DNA of 43,670 bases from an uncultured Desulfomonile sp. (GCA_903896745.1 CAITZA010000001.1:1-43670), one strand, 5' to 3'; shown: positions 1-8,906, counted from the stretch's first letter. Numbers and translations: made by a program. The notes: generated from the sequence alone by a model not told the origin.

Positions 1-1815
1 GTTGGACATGTTTACACAGGTCAAATGTTCTATGACGATGAAGAAATTGATGTCGCGCAATTCGAGGAGCAGGCTGAAAGATTTGGTTTTAACCAAAAAG
101 ATTATCTTGAGGCGGTAAATCGGACTCCACGCGTCAGTCGTGAAAAAATCGACGTCACGATGGATTTCCTGAGCAGGTTCACCACCCTCATTGCAAAATT
201 AAGTTTTTCCAACATAAAACTCGCCAGATCAGTCTCAAGACTGAAACAGATCGAAAACCAGTTGCGGGAGAGCCAGGAGGACCTAAAACTCATAGTGGAT
301 AAATCGCCGATTATTCTTTTGACATCAATCGGCGCTGAGCAGGTTACGACATACGTCAACCCGAAATTTTACGAATTCCTGGGCTACAGTGAGGACGAAG
401 CCTCTGACATTGACACTTGGTGGCGCCTGGGGTATCCGGATGAAAAATACAGGGAACAGGTAAAGCGGGAATGGACATCCAGAGTCGAAAGGGCTGTCGC
501 AGACAAAACCGCAATAGAACCCATGGAGGTTGTTGTTACATGTAAGGATGGCTCAAAAAAAACCATCGAGTGGGGTTTTGTTTCCACCGGAAAGAAAAAT
601 ATTGTATTCGGAATGGATCTGACGCAGCGTAAAATGGCTGAACAGGAAAAAGACAGCCTTCAGGAGAGACTCCTTCATGCCCAGAAAATGGAGGCCATAG
701 GGACTCTGGCCGGTGGGATAGCGCACGATTTTAACAACCTCTTGCAGATAGTCATCGGATATTCCCAGTTGATGCTGGATGATGACGACTTTCCCTCCTC
801 ATATAAGCCGGATTTGGTAAAAGTGGCCAAGGCATCCATGGATGGCGCCGAACTCGTAAAAGGGTTACTCATGTTCGGCAGGAAAGCTGAACTGAAGATG
901 GGCCCCATAAACCTTAACCAGCAGATCAGGAATTTCAAGAAACTGCTCAATCGCACCATTCCAAAAATGATCGAGATTGAGCTGAAATTGCTGAATGATC
1001 TGCCGGTTATAAGAGCCGATAAGACCCGAATAGAACAGGTTCTGATGAATCTTGCGGTTAACGCAAGAGACGCTATGCCAGATGGAGGGAAGCTCACCTT
1101 CCAGACTTCTAAAACTTTCCTGGATGACGGACTTCTGCCTGTCGATTGTTTGTCCAAACCCGGGAATTACGTTCACCTAAGGGTTTCCGACACGGGGACA
1201 GGAATAAAAAAGGAAGCTCTCAGCCGAATATTCGACCCATTTTTCACCACAAAAGATGTGGGAAAGGGAACAGGACTCGGCCTAGCCGTGGTTTACGGGA
1301 TCGTGAATCAGCATGGCGGTTTCATGAGATGCTCCAGCGAACTATCAAAGGGGACTGTTTTCGACATTTTTCTTCCCGCCCTGGAAGAGGCTGGCCAACA
1401 GGATGATGCTACTCCGGAAAAGCGTAGGGCTTTGCCCCGAGGGGTTGAAACGGTCCTCATCGTGGATGACGATGAAACAGTTAGAACATTGGCCGCAGAA
1501 CACCTCCAGAAAGTTGGTTACAGGATCATGGAGGCCTCAGACGGCATTGAGGCGCTTGAGGTCTATGAAGAGTTTCAGAATGAAATCAGGATTGTGGTCC
1601 TCGACCTCATAATGCCAAGAATGGCCGGGGTTGAGTGCCTTTCCAGACTTCTGGAAATCAACCCGGAAATTAGGGTTATAATGGCCTCCGGCTATTCGGA
1701 GGAGGGATCAGAAAAACATTTCAATGACCTAGGCGCCAGGCTGTTCATAACCAAACCTTATTCCCAAAGGACATTACTCGAAGCGGTACGCTCGGTAATC
1801 GACCGGAAAACTTGA
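1..1815 (+). CDS. PocR-PAS hybrid sensor histidine kinase/response regulator (5' partial)
   Basis: The frame is open from base 1, and the residues before the first ATG (position 25) continue a PocR-like ligand domain (GHVYTGQ, then a run ending VSREKID). The true start therefore lies upstream of the window. Numbered from that ATG: PocR tail 1-60, PAS about 88-205, dimerisation/phosphoacceptor region with H234 in AHDFNN, HATPase about 330-455 (NLAVNARDAM, DTGTGI, GTGLGL), and a C-terminal receiver about 475-594 with D527 in LDLIMP. No membrane segment is seen, so the kinase is probably cytosolic. PocR domains are thought to bind small hydrocarbon derivatives; the ligand here is unknown. The fused receiver suggests phosphorelay or feedback control. 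No DNA-binding output domain is present. Confidence 0.9.
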   Translation, partial: VGHVYTGQMFYDDEEIDVAQFEEQAERFGFNQKDYLEAVNRTPRVSREKIDVTMDFLSRFTTLIAKLSFSNIKLARSVSRLKQIENQLRESQEDLKLIVDKSPIILLTSIGAEQVTTYVNPKFYEFLGYSEDEASDIDTWWRLGYPDEKYREQVKREWTSRVERAVADKTAIEPMEVVVTCKDGSKKTIEWGFVSTGKKNIVFGMDLTQRKMAEQEKDSLQERLLHAQKMEAIGTLAGGIAHDFNNLLQIVIGYSQLMLDDDDFPSSYKPDLVKVAKASMDGAELVKGLLMFGRKAELKMGPINLNQQIRNFKKLLNRTIPKMIEIELKLLNDLPVIRADKTRIEQVLMNLAVNARDAMPDGGKLTFQTSKTFLDDGLLPVDCLSKPGNYVHLRVSDTGTGIKKEALSRIFDPFFTTKDVGKGTGLGLAVVYGIVNQHGGFMRCSSELSKGTVFDIFLPALEEAGQQDDATPEKRRALPRGVETVLIVDDDETVRTLAAEHLQKVGYRIMEASDGIEALEVYEEFQNEIRIVVLDLIMPRMAGVECLSRLLEINPEIRVIMASGYSEEGSEKHFNDLGARLFITKPYSQRTLLEAVRSVIDRKT

Positions 1816-1892
1816 TCCGCCCGACGTCCACGATTCCTGGATTCAGGCTTTCGCGGGAATACCACAGAGCCACACAATGCCACGCGCCTTTT

Positions 1893-1925
1893 CCTGTCAT
1901 CCCCGACTCCATCAGGGATGACAGG
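1893..1925. repeat. Palindromic hairpin between convergent genes
   Basis: CCTGTCATCCC and GGGATGACAGG form a perfect 11-bp inverted repeat around an 11-nt loop. It lies between the converging kinase and carboxymuconolactone-decarboxylase-like genes. It belongs to the window's dispersed TGTCATYCC family and may also act as a bidirectional transcription stop, although it has no T-run. Confidence 0.6.
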
Positions 1926-1975
1926 CCAAAACATGCACACAATTAGCGTTTATTCCTGAAAATAACTTCAACTCG

Positions 1976-2503
1976 TCAGTCCTTACCAACCTTGAAGGTG
2001 TCGAATATTATGTTGGTTCCAACAGCTCTCGCTCCATGAGCCACACCCTCAAAAATGTCCTTCTCCGTCCATCCGAGGTTCTTGAGTTTGTCCATGTCGG
2101 CTCCAGTGACAGAATGCGGATTGTCACAGGCCTTCAACACAAAAAGCAGCAACGTCTTCTCCTTTTCGGCCAGCGGCGCCTTTTCGGGGTCAGCCAGCGC
2201 CGCCTCTATCTGTTCCTTTGTCAGTCCTGCCCCCTGAAGTAACCCGCTGTTCATATTCATGCAGTAGGCCGATTTGCAGGCGTTGGCCACCATCATGCGG
2301 ATCATCGCCAGAAGCGGTGTGGTCAGAGTCGGGTGTCCGTGATAATGTCCCATGATCTGAATCTGATTGTCCAGTATTCCGGGACTTACACCCAGAAGTC
2401 TGACGCCGTCCGGAACAACCCCAAACATTTGTTCAACTTCTGCGTAAAGCTCAGCAAGCCTGCCCTGGGCCTTTTCCGGTGGTGTAGTCTGAATTAACGC
2501 CAT
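1976..2503 (-). CDS. Carboxymuconolactone decarboxylase/AhpD-like family protein
   Basis: A 175-aa protein with the helical AhpD/CMD fold pattern. The central motif SAYCMNMNSG sits where active AhpD-like proteins have CxxC followed by His (as in YCxxHH). Here the first Cys of the pair is Ser and the His is Asn, although another Cys lies at CKSAYC. Canonical peroxidase chemistry is therefore doubtful. A strong AGGAG lies 8 nt before the ATG. Its promoter carries a TetR-type palindrome also found in front of the neighbouring TetR gene, so the pair is probably one regulon. The role is inferred to be redox or electrophile detoxification. Confidence 0.8.
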   Translation of the reverse strand: MALIQTTPPEKAQGRLAELYAEVEQMFGVVPDGVRLLGVSPGILDNQIQIMGHYHGHPTLTTPLLAMIRMMVANACKSAYCMNMNSGLLQGAGLTKEQIEAALADPEKAPLAEKEKTLLLFVLKACDNPHSVTGADMDKLKNLGWTEKDIFEGVAHGARAVGTNIIFDTFKVGKD

Positions 2504-2589
2504 TTTCTCTTCTCCTTTTCCATGTTGTGTTTTGTTCGTGAGGGAATAGACCCTCAGACCTCAATCGGTAATAATGAGACGTGGCCGTA

Positions 2590-2608
2590 ACTATACTAGA
2601 CCGGTCTA
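2590..2608 (-). promoter_or_regulatory. TetR operator and -10 box of the CMD-like gene
   Basis: TAGACCGGTCTA (2597-2608) is a perfect 12-bp palindrome. Read on the minus strand, it is followed after one base by TATAGT (2590-2595), a good -10 box, about 90 bp before the start codon. Binding there would block RNA polymerase. The core matches the TAGANYGGTCTA box recalled for LmrA/YxaF-type TetR repressors. Confidence 0.65.
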
Positions 2609-2629
2609 TTATGATACGGCCAAAAAAAA

Positions 2630-3214
2630 TCACTTAGCCAGGATGCCTCCAAAGACAATTTTTTCAAAAAGAACCAGCGGGCCAGAGTTACCTTCGGCCT
2701 TCATCCTCAGCACAGCCCCCTCCCAACCGTTTAGAATGAACTCGGCCATTTCATCGACATTCAGCGAGGGATACAGTTCACCTCGCGACCGGGCCTCCTC
2801 AAGGCAATCCCTGATACTGGTCTGCATGATTCTGAACACAGCCTGAAGCCTCACCCGAAACGCATCGCTAAGGGATCCCATTTCCTGAGCCAGGTTCCCG
2901 ATCGGGCAACCACCCTTCCATTCATCCTGTTCGAAAAGCATGCGCATTCCCTCAAAGAAACCACGAAGCCTCTCCAGTGGTGAACCATCCGCCACTCCAA
3001 GCGACGAAGCGCATACCGACGCGAGATATTCTGCATAATAATCTATCAGGGCTAGCCCCAGGTCGTCCTTGCTCCTGAAATAGAAGTAGAATGAACCCTT
3101 CGGCACACCAGCGCTGTCCAGAATTTCCTGGATGCCGGTATTGTTGAAGCCATTCATACGTATCAACCTTCCGGCGTGTTCGAGTATCCTGTTTTTTGTG
3201 GATAGTTTTGCCAT
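2630..3214 (-). CDS. TetR/AcrR family transcriptional repressor, NemR/LmrA-like
   Basis: A 194-aa protein with a TetR N-terminal HTH (about residues 8-55; GIQEILDSAGVPKGSFYFYF) and a C-terminal ligand domain containing GGCPIGNLAQEM. Cys103 in this motif aligns with the region of E. coli NemR that holds its sensor cysteine (SGCLTVKLSAEV), which suggests response to electrophiles or quinone/flavonoid-like ligands. Its own promoter contains the palindrome within the -35/-10 spacer, so autorepression is likely. The second identical core lies before the adjacent CMD-like gene, which is probably its target. The TetR family call is firm; the ligand is inference. Confidence 0.88.
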   Translation of the reverse strand: MAKLSTKNRILEHAGRLIRMNGFNNTGIQEILDSAGVPKGSFYFYFRSKDDLGLALIDYYAEYLASVCASSLGVADGSPLERLRGFFEGMRMLFEQDEWKGGCPIGNLAQEMGSLSDAFRVRLQAVFRIMQTSIRDCLEEARSRGELYPSLNVDEMAEFILNGWEGAVLRMKAEGNSGPLVLFEKIVFGGILAK

Positions 3215-3241
3215 GCTTCCTTCGGTTCACTACCTTGTTTA

Positions 3242-3270
3242 AGATTAGACCGGTCGTCTATGAATGTCAA
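3242..3270 (-). promoter_or_regulatory. tetR promoter with embedded operator
   Basis: On the minus strand, TTGACA (3265-3270) is followed after exactly 17 nt by TAATCT (3242-3247), a near-consensus sigma-70 promoter about 30 bp before the ATG. The inverted repeat TAGAC-5-GTCTA (3246-3260) fills the spacer and touches the -10, a classic layout for autorepression. Confidence 0.75.
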
Positions 3271-3479
3271 GATTTTTTCTTGTAAATGTTCAAAAGAAAA
3301 TGCAGATTGCCCCACCCGTGTGAAGGCGCAAGGCCCCGAATAAAAACAATGACATTAATTATTCCAGGGAGTTGGGCTTGTATGCTAATGTAAGGGTTGG
3401 GGGCGTCGGATGGATGCCAGGATCATGAAACTGGTCTGACGCTCAAACTGATGTCCATGTGCGCCCCCGAATTTTCTGC

Positions 3480-3920
3480 CTACCTGATTACAGTTACATC
3501 TGCCCCTGTCAGTTTTTTCAATTCTTCGATATGGTCTTCCACGCTTCCCTTAAATAATAGCTTATCGAAGAATGATCGTTCTTCATGGCCCAATACCAAC
3601 ACGTCGGCATTTTCTTCCAGAACAATCTGTTTTAGGACCTCCAGCACGGGGCCGGTTCTTACGATCGTACCGGGAATGATTTGATACGATTGAGCAAGCT
3701 TTTCAGCGAATTCGAGTATCTGCTGACCCAGACGCTCCAATCCCTCCTGAGCTATACTCATCGACATTCCTCCCACGCTTCCTTTAAGAAAACCTGCGTC
3801 TACTACGTAGACATAGGTCAGTCTGGCGTTATTCCGCTTTGCAAGCGCAGCGGCCTCGAGCGCTGCCTTCTGGGCATGTGCCGATCCGGTAACCCCACAG
3901 ACTATGCTTTTTATTGCCAT
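3480..3920 (-). CDS. Universal stress protein (UspA family)
   Basis: A 146-aa single Usp domain: N-terminal strand KSIVCGVTGSAHA, helix-strand repeats, and a C-terminal VLVLGHEE followed by GSVEDHIEEL. The ATP-binding signature GxxG-9x-G(S/T) is only partly kept because the second Gly is Glu, so nucleotide binding is uncertain. GGAG lies 5 nt before the ATG. It follows the ArsB/CitT-like transporter on the same strand (about 145 bp gap) and may be its cytosolic accessory, as Usp proteins often accompany transporters. Confidence 0.88.
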   Translation of the reverse strand: MAIKSIVCGVTGSAHAQKAALEAAALAKRNNARLTYVYVVDAGFLKGSVGGMSMSIAQEGLERLGQQILEFAEKLAQSYQIIPGTIVRTGPVLEVLKQIVLEENADVLVLGHEERSFFDKLLFKGSVEDHIEELKKLTGADVTVIR

Positions 3921-4065
3921 AATTTCTCCTGCGACAGAGAGTTAATCTCGTGTTATTATTCCCCGGAATGATCCTATCCGGAGTGTCATGGCGCCAGGCC
4001 CGGACTCTCGTCTGCATGGGCTGACGGGAGTCACGGGTGTGATTGTTTGCCAAATCCGTCATTTC

Positions 4066-5793
4066 CTAGTATGCGATGAGCAGGTAAACCATGCACATTG
4101 TCACGGTTATTATCATGGGCCACCAGCACATTTTCATGTACTCAACAAAAGAGATCTTGTATCCGGCCTTCTCGGCCATGCCGACCGTGACCACGTTAGC
4201 GCTTGCGCCGATCATGGTGCCGTTGCCTCCGAGACATGCGCCCAGAGATAGTGACCACCACAGCACGTTGTCCCTTGGTAAACCGAAGCTCTCACTCAGA
4301 AACAGCACTATGGGAAGCATGGTAGCGGTAAAAGGTATATTGTCGATAAACGCTGAAGCGATTGCTGAAACCCAGAGTATCATTATCACTGCGATGGTCA
4401 GGTTACCCTGGGACGCCTGAAGGACTACATTTGCGATCTGCTGGATTAGGCCGGTGGATTCCGCTGCGGCTATTACTACAAACAGGCCAATGAAGAACAT
4501 CAGGGAAGGCCATTCCACTTCTCGCTCTAGCATTTCCACGATGTCCACCCTGGAGATCGCCAATAGCAACAAAGATCCTATGAGAGCCGCCACAGCCACC
4601 TGCATGTGCAGGAAGCCGTGCAAGGCGAACAGCAGAATGGTAAATCCCAGAATAACAAGCCCCTGAATCATCAACTTCCTGTCGGTGATCTTGTACTGTT
4701 CCCTCAGGAGAGCTATGGTTTTCTCAACATCCCCCACATCAGCCTTCATGTATTCTTTTTTGTGCCACCACAGGAAGTAGAAGCAGGATACGATAAGGCT
4801 CAACAGACAGATTAGGGTAAGGTTTGAGACAAATTGACCGAAGGTGAGGCCAGTGTAAGAGCCGATGAGAATGTTGGGGGGATCACCGATCAAGGTTGCC
4901 GTACCTCCCACGTTGGATGCAAAGGCCTGAGGGATGAGGAAGGTTAACGGGTGAACCTTCAGGGTCAGCGCAATCTCTATGGTCACTGGAATTACCAGCA
5001 GCATGGTGGTGACATTGTCAAGGAAAGCTGAGATAACCGCTGTCAGGAACTGCAGCACGAACGACAGTATGAATACGTTGCCCCTGGCCCAGGCATAGGC
5101 TTTGTACGCCAGGAACTGGAACATACCGGTCCGTTTGAGCACCCCAACAAAAATCATCATTCCAAGGAGCAGAAAGATGACGTTCAGGTCCACCGCAGCC
5201 ATGGCGTCCTCAAAAGACAGGATGTAATAGGACTTGTCATAGCTGCCCAGGGTGTAGGTGATGAACAGGATGAGGGCCGCGGCAAGCAAGGCGGCCAGAG
5301 TGCGGTGCATCCATTCAAAGCTTATGACCACGTATACGCCCACGAGAATGATCGTGGCAAACCAGAATGCCGGCGAAACCGCACGTTTGAGGGAAACAAT
5401 TTGGGAAATATTGAAAAGGCGATCGCCCTTGGCATCGGTTCCTGCATCTATGATTTTCAGGGTGGTAGGGGCGATTGGTTCCCAAGATGGTTTTTGACCC
5501 TTCAATTCTACCTTGGCTGATGGAAGAGTTCCGGCTGAAAGACTGAACTGCGCCGAAAAAGCGCCATTGGAACCAGACTTAATGGATTCGTCCTTGCCTA
5601 ACGGGGTGACAGTTTTTCCATTTACAAGAACTTCTATATCCACTTCCTTTACCGGTTTCCCCTGAGCATTGTAAACAGCTCCCGAAAGGATCAGGCGATC
5701 CGCCTGTGAAGCCAGTGCCTGTGAAGGCAGGCAGCATCCCATAAAAATTACTGTTATTGATAAAAGGAGTAAAAAAAGTTTCAAACGAGTCAT
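4066..5793 (-). CDS. SLC13/ArsB-CitT superfamily anion permease with N-terminal periplasmic domain
   Basis: A 575-aa protein. Residues 1-30 are a signal peptide ending near SQALASQA. Residues about 33-135 look like a beta-rich, carboxypeptidase-regulatory-like exported domain (GAVYNAQGKPVKEVDIEV). About ten membrane helices follow from residue about 140. The two inverted halves carry the ion-transporter signatures AFLDNVTTMLLVIP with GGTATLIGDPPNILIG, and AFIDNIPFTATMLPI with GNGTMIGASANVV. Substrate classes for this superfamily include citrate, arsenite, sulfate and Na+/H+; the sequence alone does not decide. AGAAGGA lies 8 nt before the ATG. The neighbours are a receiver protein upstream and UspA downstream, all on the same strand. 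Confidence 0.85.
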   Translation of the reverse strand: MTRLKLFLLLLSITVIFMGCCLPSQALASQADRLILSGAVYNAQGKPVKEVDIEVLVNGKTVTPLGKDESIKSGSNGAFSAQFSLSAGTLPSAKVELKGQKPSWEPIAPTTLKIIDAGTDAKGDRLFNISQIVSLKRAVSPAFWFATIILVGVYVVISFEWMHRTLAALLAAALILFITYTLGSYDKSYYILSFEDAMAAVDLNVIFLLLGMMIFVGVLKRTGMFQFLAYKAYAWARGNVFILSFVLQFLTAVISAFLDNVTTMLLVIPVTIEIALTLKVHPLTFLIPQAFASNVGGTATLIGDPPNILIGSYTGLTFGQFVSNLTLICLLSLIVSCFYFLWWHKKEYMKADVGDVEKTIALLREQYKITDRKLMIQGLVILGFTILLFALHGFLHMQVAVAALIGSLLLLAISRVDIVEMLEREVEWPSLMFFIGLFVVIAAAESTGLIQQIANVVLQASQGNLTIAVIMILWVSAIASAFIDNIPFTATMLPIVLFLSESFGLPRDNVLWWSLSLGACLGGNGTMIGASANVVTVGMAEKAGYKISFVEYMKMCWWPMIITVTMCMVYLLIAY

Positions 5794-5937
5794 AGAACGT
5801 GTCCTTCTGTTTTCAAAATGAATTTATTTAAGATTCTGGAGAAGTTTTCCCATTCAGTTCTTATTTACGATCGTGGAGGCGTGTTCACATCTTGTAACTA
5901 GCTTCCAGCGCATGTCAGGAAAAATCTTCCTATGACG

Positions 5938-6372
5938 TCAATCACCCCTTCTAAGGGCAATATGCATCGCTCTAGCCTCGTTAATTCTCTCTTCCTGTTT
6001 GAGTTTCTTCATTTTTGCTTCCTGAACCTTTGTCATGAGTAGTTCCAGGTCACAGGGTTTCATGAGGTAGTCCAGAGCCCCCTGTTTCATCCCGTCAATA
6101 GCTGAGCCAACAGTGGCATGCCCGGTAAGCATGATCACCTCAAGGAGCGGATTCATATTCTTGATGGCCTTGAGGGTTTCTATGCCATCCATGCCGGGCA
6201 TCTTCACATCCAGTACTATGACGTCAAGGGGTTCGCCCCGACCTATTATTTCAAGGGCCTCCGGGCCACTATTTGCGATGGAAACTATAAGACCACGCTT
6301 CACCAGGCGTTTGGACAATGTATCAATGAAGGGGGCCTCATCATCTATCAAAAGAACTCTCGCTGTTGTCAT
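5938..6372 (-). CDS. Single-domain response regulator (receiver protein)
   Basis: A 144-aa CheY-like receiver: acidic pair D10-D11, phosphoacceptor D55 in VLDVKMPG, T83 in MLTGHA and K105 in LMKPCD, then a short charged helix (about 120-144). There is no output domain, so it acts by protein contact or in a phosphorelay. CAGGAG lies 8 nt before the ATG. It is clearly paralogous to the receiver at 8907-9335. The two flank the DASS/CBS genes, so they probably report on the same transport process. No partner kinase is adjacent. Confidence 0.92.
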   Translation of the reverse strand: MTTARVLLIDDEAPFIDTLSKRLVKRGLIVSIANSGPEALEIIGRGEPLDVIVLDVKMPGMDGIETLKAIKNMNPLLEVIMLTGHATVGSAIDGMKQGALDYLMKPCDLELLMTKVQEAKMKKLKQEERINEARAMHIALRRGD

Positions 6373-6438
6373 ATCGTATACTCCTGAAGTAGGGGTTTAT
6401 ATTCTTGTTTTGTGGCCATGAGCAGTCACGGGCTTATC

Positions 6439-6747
6439 TCAAATTCTCATGACTATGTATTTGTGAACCAGTCTGGTGTTAATTAGAATTCTTGTTAATT
6501 CGATGTTGACTCGATTAAATCCGGTCTCGCCTGCCCGAGCCTGGCATGAGTGCTTACAATGCTCAAGTGGTAGTGAATTGTCATCCTGGAATGGATGAAG
6601 GTTCTCTTCCATGGCCCTGCCTTGCATGGCAGGAGTGTTGTGATTTTGAAGAGAAATATCTGGGCAGCAAGTCTCGTTAACCACGAGGAACAACATCAGA
6701 AAGACTGACATGATTCGGATAAGACGCTGCAGAGATCTGTTCTCCAT
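6439..6747 (-). CDS. Small secreted hypothetical protein
   Basis: I do not recognise this 102-aa protein. It has a basic N-terminus and a hydrophobic stretch (about residues 12-25, IMSVFLMLFLVV) like a signal peptide, then a polar region with the Cys/His cluster LEHCKHSCQ that could bind metal. Coding is supported by AGGAG 6 nt before the ATG and by its position 27 nt after the DASS symporter stop on the same strand, as expected in an operon. The C-terminus is unremarkable. It could be spurious. Confidence 0.5.
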   Translation of the reverse strand: MENRSLQRLIRIMSVFLMLFLVVNETCCPDISLQNHNTPAMQGRAMEENLHPFQDDNSLPLEHCKHSCQARAGETGFNRVNIELTRILINTRLVHKYIVMRI

Positions 6748-6774
6748 GAACCGCTCCTGTGTCCTTAACGGTTG

Positions 6775-8244
6775 CTACATTGTTCTTGGAACCGTGATCG
6801 GCATTCCGAGCAACGGCCAGATGACTAGAACAGCCAGGGCTACAACCAACATGAGTATCAGGCTCGCCGGGATTCCATACATAAAGAATTCACCACTGGT
6901 GAATTGTTTCGAGTCGTAGGCGATTGCGTTTGGAGCCGCCCCGACCAGTAGTATGAAAGGCATTCCCGCTGTAACAAGCGCAGCATACATGACCACATAG
7001 GACGAAACACCCAAGTAGCCGGCTATAACCAGGGCAACCGGAAGAGAAATGGCTATGGCGGCCACGTTCATGATGAAGTTGGTCAGAATCATGACGAAGA
7101 ATGCGATGCTTAGAACGAACACAAGCCAGTGGGACTTCTGGAACAGAGCAAGCCAGTTTACCGCCATCCACTTGGCGGCTTCAGTTTCCCAGAGGCAGTA
7201 TCCTATGCTCATAGCGCCTGAGAAAAGTAATACTATGTTCCAGGGGATAAGTTCCAGGTCTTCTATATCCAAAATGTTGAAAACAAAAAACAGGATGGTC
7301 GATACGAGTATGATAGCCGTCTTGTCCAGCGATTGTAATTTGGGTACCATTACTTGCAAGGACATCGTCACGATGGCGCCGAATATGATCACCAGGGAGA
7401 TAATCTCTTTTCTGGTAATTGGACCAAGGTTCTGACTAAGCTCGGCCACACGCTCCCGCAATCCCGGAATAACTTTCTTCTCTGGTTTCAGGAATAACAT
7501 GAAAAAAAACCACAGAAGCACGACCATAATCACTCCCACAGGAAGCATGTAGAGGGTGAGTTCATAGAAGGGCGTATCCACACCGGCCATCTCCTTGAAA
7601 AATCCCAGCGCCACTATCGCTCTGGCAGACCCAAGAAGTGTAATGATACTTCCAGCCCCACAAACATAAGCCATCCCTATGAACAAGCCTTTCCCAAATT
7701 TGGTCGGCTTGTCGCCTTCACCATAAAGGCTGTAAATAGCCAGCAACAGTGGATACATCGTGGCGGCTACCGCTGTATGCGCCATTATCAGAGTCAGAAC
7801 CGTAATAAGAAGGAAGACTCCCAGATAAATTGACCCGGTATTTTCACCGATTACATTGAGCATCTTGTAAGCCATTCTCTTGGTGAGGCCTGTCTTTGTG
7901 AAAACCATGCCAATAACCAAAGAGGCAAAAATGAAAAGAACCGAAGGGTCCATGAAATCCTTGAAGGCCACCTTAGCGGGTCTGATCATGAACAACGCCT
8001 GCATAACACCGATGACCAGGCTGGTTACACCGATCGGAACGACTTCAAAAACCCACCATATCCCTGCCATCAGGAATAGGGCCACAGCCCCCTTACCCTC
8101 AGGGGTCAACGCGAAATGTTTGCCAACCGGGTCTATGGCATCTGGCCAGGGGGGTGAGAAGTATACAAGGAAAAATAGGCCGACTCCCGTAAGCATTGCT
8201 ATCAATCTTGTCCAATTTATCTGGACTCCCTGTGCTGCTGTCAT
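6775..8244 (-). CDS. DASS (SLC13) family sodium-coupled anion symporter
   Basis: A 489-aa protein with about 11-12 membrane helices. It shows the divalent anion:Na+ symporter pattern: N-terminal half with WWVFEVVPIGVTSL and MAHTAVAATMYPL, C-terminal half with FIMNVAAIAISLP and GAAPNAIAYDS. Family substrates are di/tricarboxylates or sulfate; in sulfate reducers DASS proteins are among the candidate sulfate importers, so sulfate is possible here. AGGAGG precedes both a GTG (8247) and an ATG (8244); the ATG is used here. It sits directly after the CBS gene and before the small secreted gene. Confidence 0.88.
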   Translation of the reverse strand: MTAAQGVQINWTRLIAMLTGVGLFFLVYFSPPWPDAIDPVGKHFALTPEGKGAVALFLMAGIWWVFEVVPIGVTSLVIGVMQALFMIRPAKVAFKDFMDPSVLFIFASLVIGMVFTKTGLTKRMAYKMLNVIGENTGSIYLGVFLLITVLTLIMAHTAVAATMYPLLLAIYSLYGEGDKPTKFGKGLFIGMAYVCGAGSIITLLGSARAIVALGFFKEMAGVDTPFYELTLYMLPVGVIMVVLLWFFFMLFLKPEKKVIPGLRERVAELSQNLGPITRKEIISLVIIFGAIVTMSLQVMVPKLQSLDKTAIILVSTILFFVFNILDIEDLELIPWNIVLLFSGAMSIGYCLWETEAAKWMAVNWLALFQKSHWLVFVLSIAFFVMILTNFIMNVAAIAISLPVALVIAGYLGVSSYVVMYAALVTAGMPFILLVGAAPNAIAYDSKQFTSGEFFMYGIPASLILMLVVALAVLVIWPLLGMPITVPRTM

Positions 8245-8287
8245 CACTGGATTCCTCCTAATGTTTCAGATAATAATGTCTGTGAGA

Positions 8288-8842
8288 TTAAATCTGGCAG
8301 GCTCTCATAAGAGTCACCACCTGGTCAAAAACATCCACAAGTCGTAGCAAGCCCGACACTTCACCATCAGATAGCACCAGTAGAGCCTGACTGCGGCTCA
8401 TGATCAACTGGTGTATGGCCTGGCTCAACGTGGCGTTAGCATCGATGAATACATCAGACGGTTGCTTTGGAATAAAATCGCTGACCCTTCTGTCGAAGCT
8501 TTTCCGGCAAATGTCCGTCAGTGGGGATTTCCACAAATCGTAGCTTTCCAGCATCGAGTGCAGAAATTCAGGCGTAAGACCAAATCTCGATACTTTTTTA
8601 AGTTCCTCGTTGTTCAGATATTCCGGCTCCAGACAAGTTAGAATGTCCATGCGGTTTATTTTCCCGATGACTTTTCCATACTTGTCAAACACAAGGACCG
8701 CCATGAAACGATGGCCCCTGGCGTCCAGCCGCTGCCCCCCCTCGACAAGGGCCTGGGCCGCATCGAATAGGGAGGCGTCTTCTGAAACCCTTGGGTAACC
8801 CCCAAACGACGTCATGTGATCCCTAACAAAAGTTGTTCCCAT
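8288..8842 (-). CDS. CBS-domain protein
   Basis: A 184-aa soluble protein with two CBS modules (about 5-65: VRDHMTSF, GKVIGKINRMDIL; about 118-178: VSDFIPKQ, EVSGLLRLVDV), joined by a segment of about 50 residues. CBS pairs bind adenine nucleotides and gate transporters or enzymes. It ends 41-44 bp before the DASS symporter start, so it is probably a regulatory subunit or energy sensor for that symporter. GGAG lies just upstream of the ATG. Confidence 0.87.
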   Translation of the reverse strand: MGTTFVRDHMTSFGGYPRVSEDASLFDAAQALVEGGQRLDARGHRFMAVLVFDKYGKVIGKINRMDILTCLEPEYLNNEELKKVSRFGLTPEFLHSMLESYDLWKSPLTDICRKSFDRRVSDFIPKQPSDVFIDANATLSQAIHQLIMSRSQALLVLSDGEVSGLLRLVDVFDQVVTLMRACQI

Positions 8843-8906
8843 GAAATTCTCTCCTTCAAGAATGTTCTTTCAATAACATCCCAGCAACTTACATGCCGCT
8901 GGTTGA

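Noticed and set aside
3397-3470. GGGGGCG...CGCCCCC pair downstream of uspA as a terminator
   Set aside because: The loop would be over 50 nt and no T-run follows.
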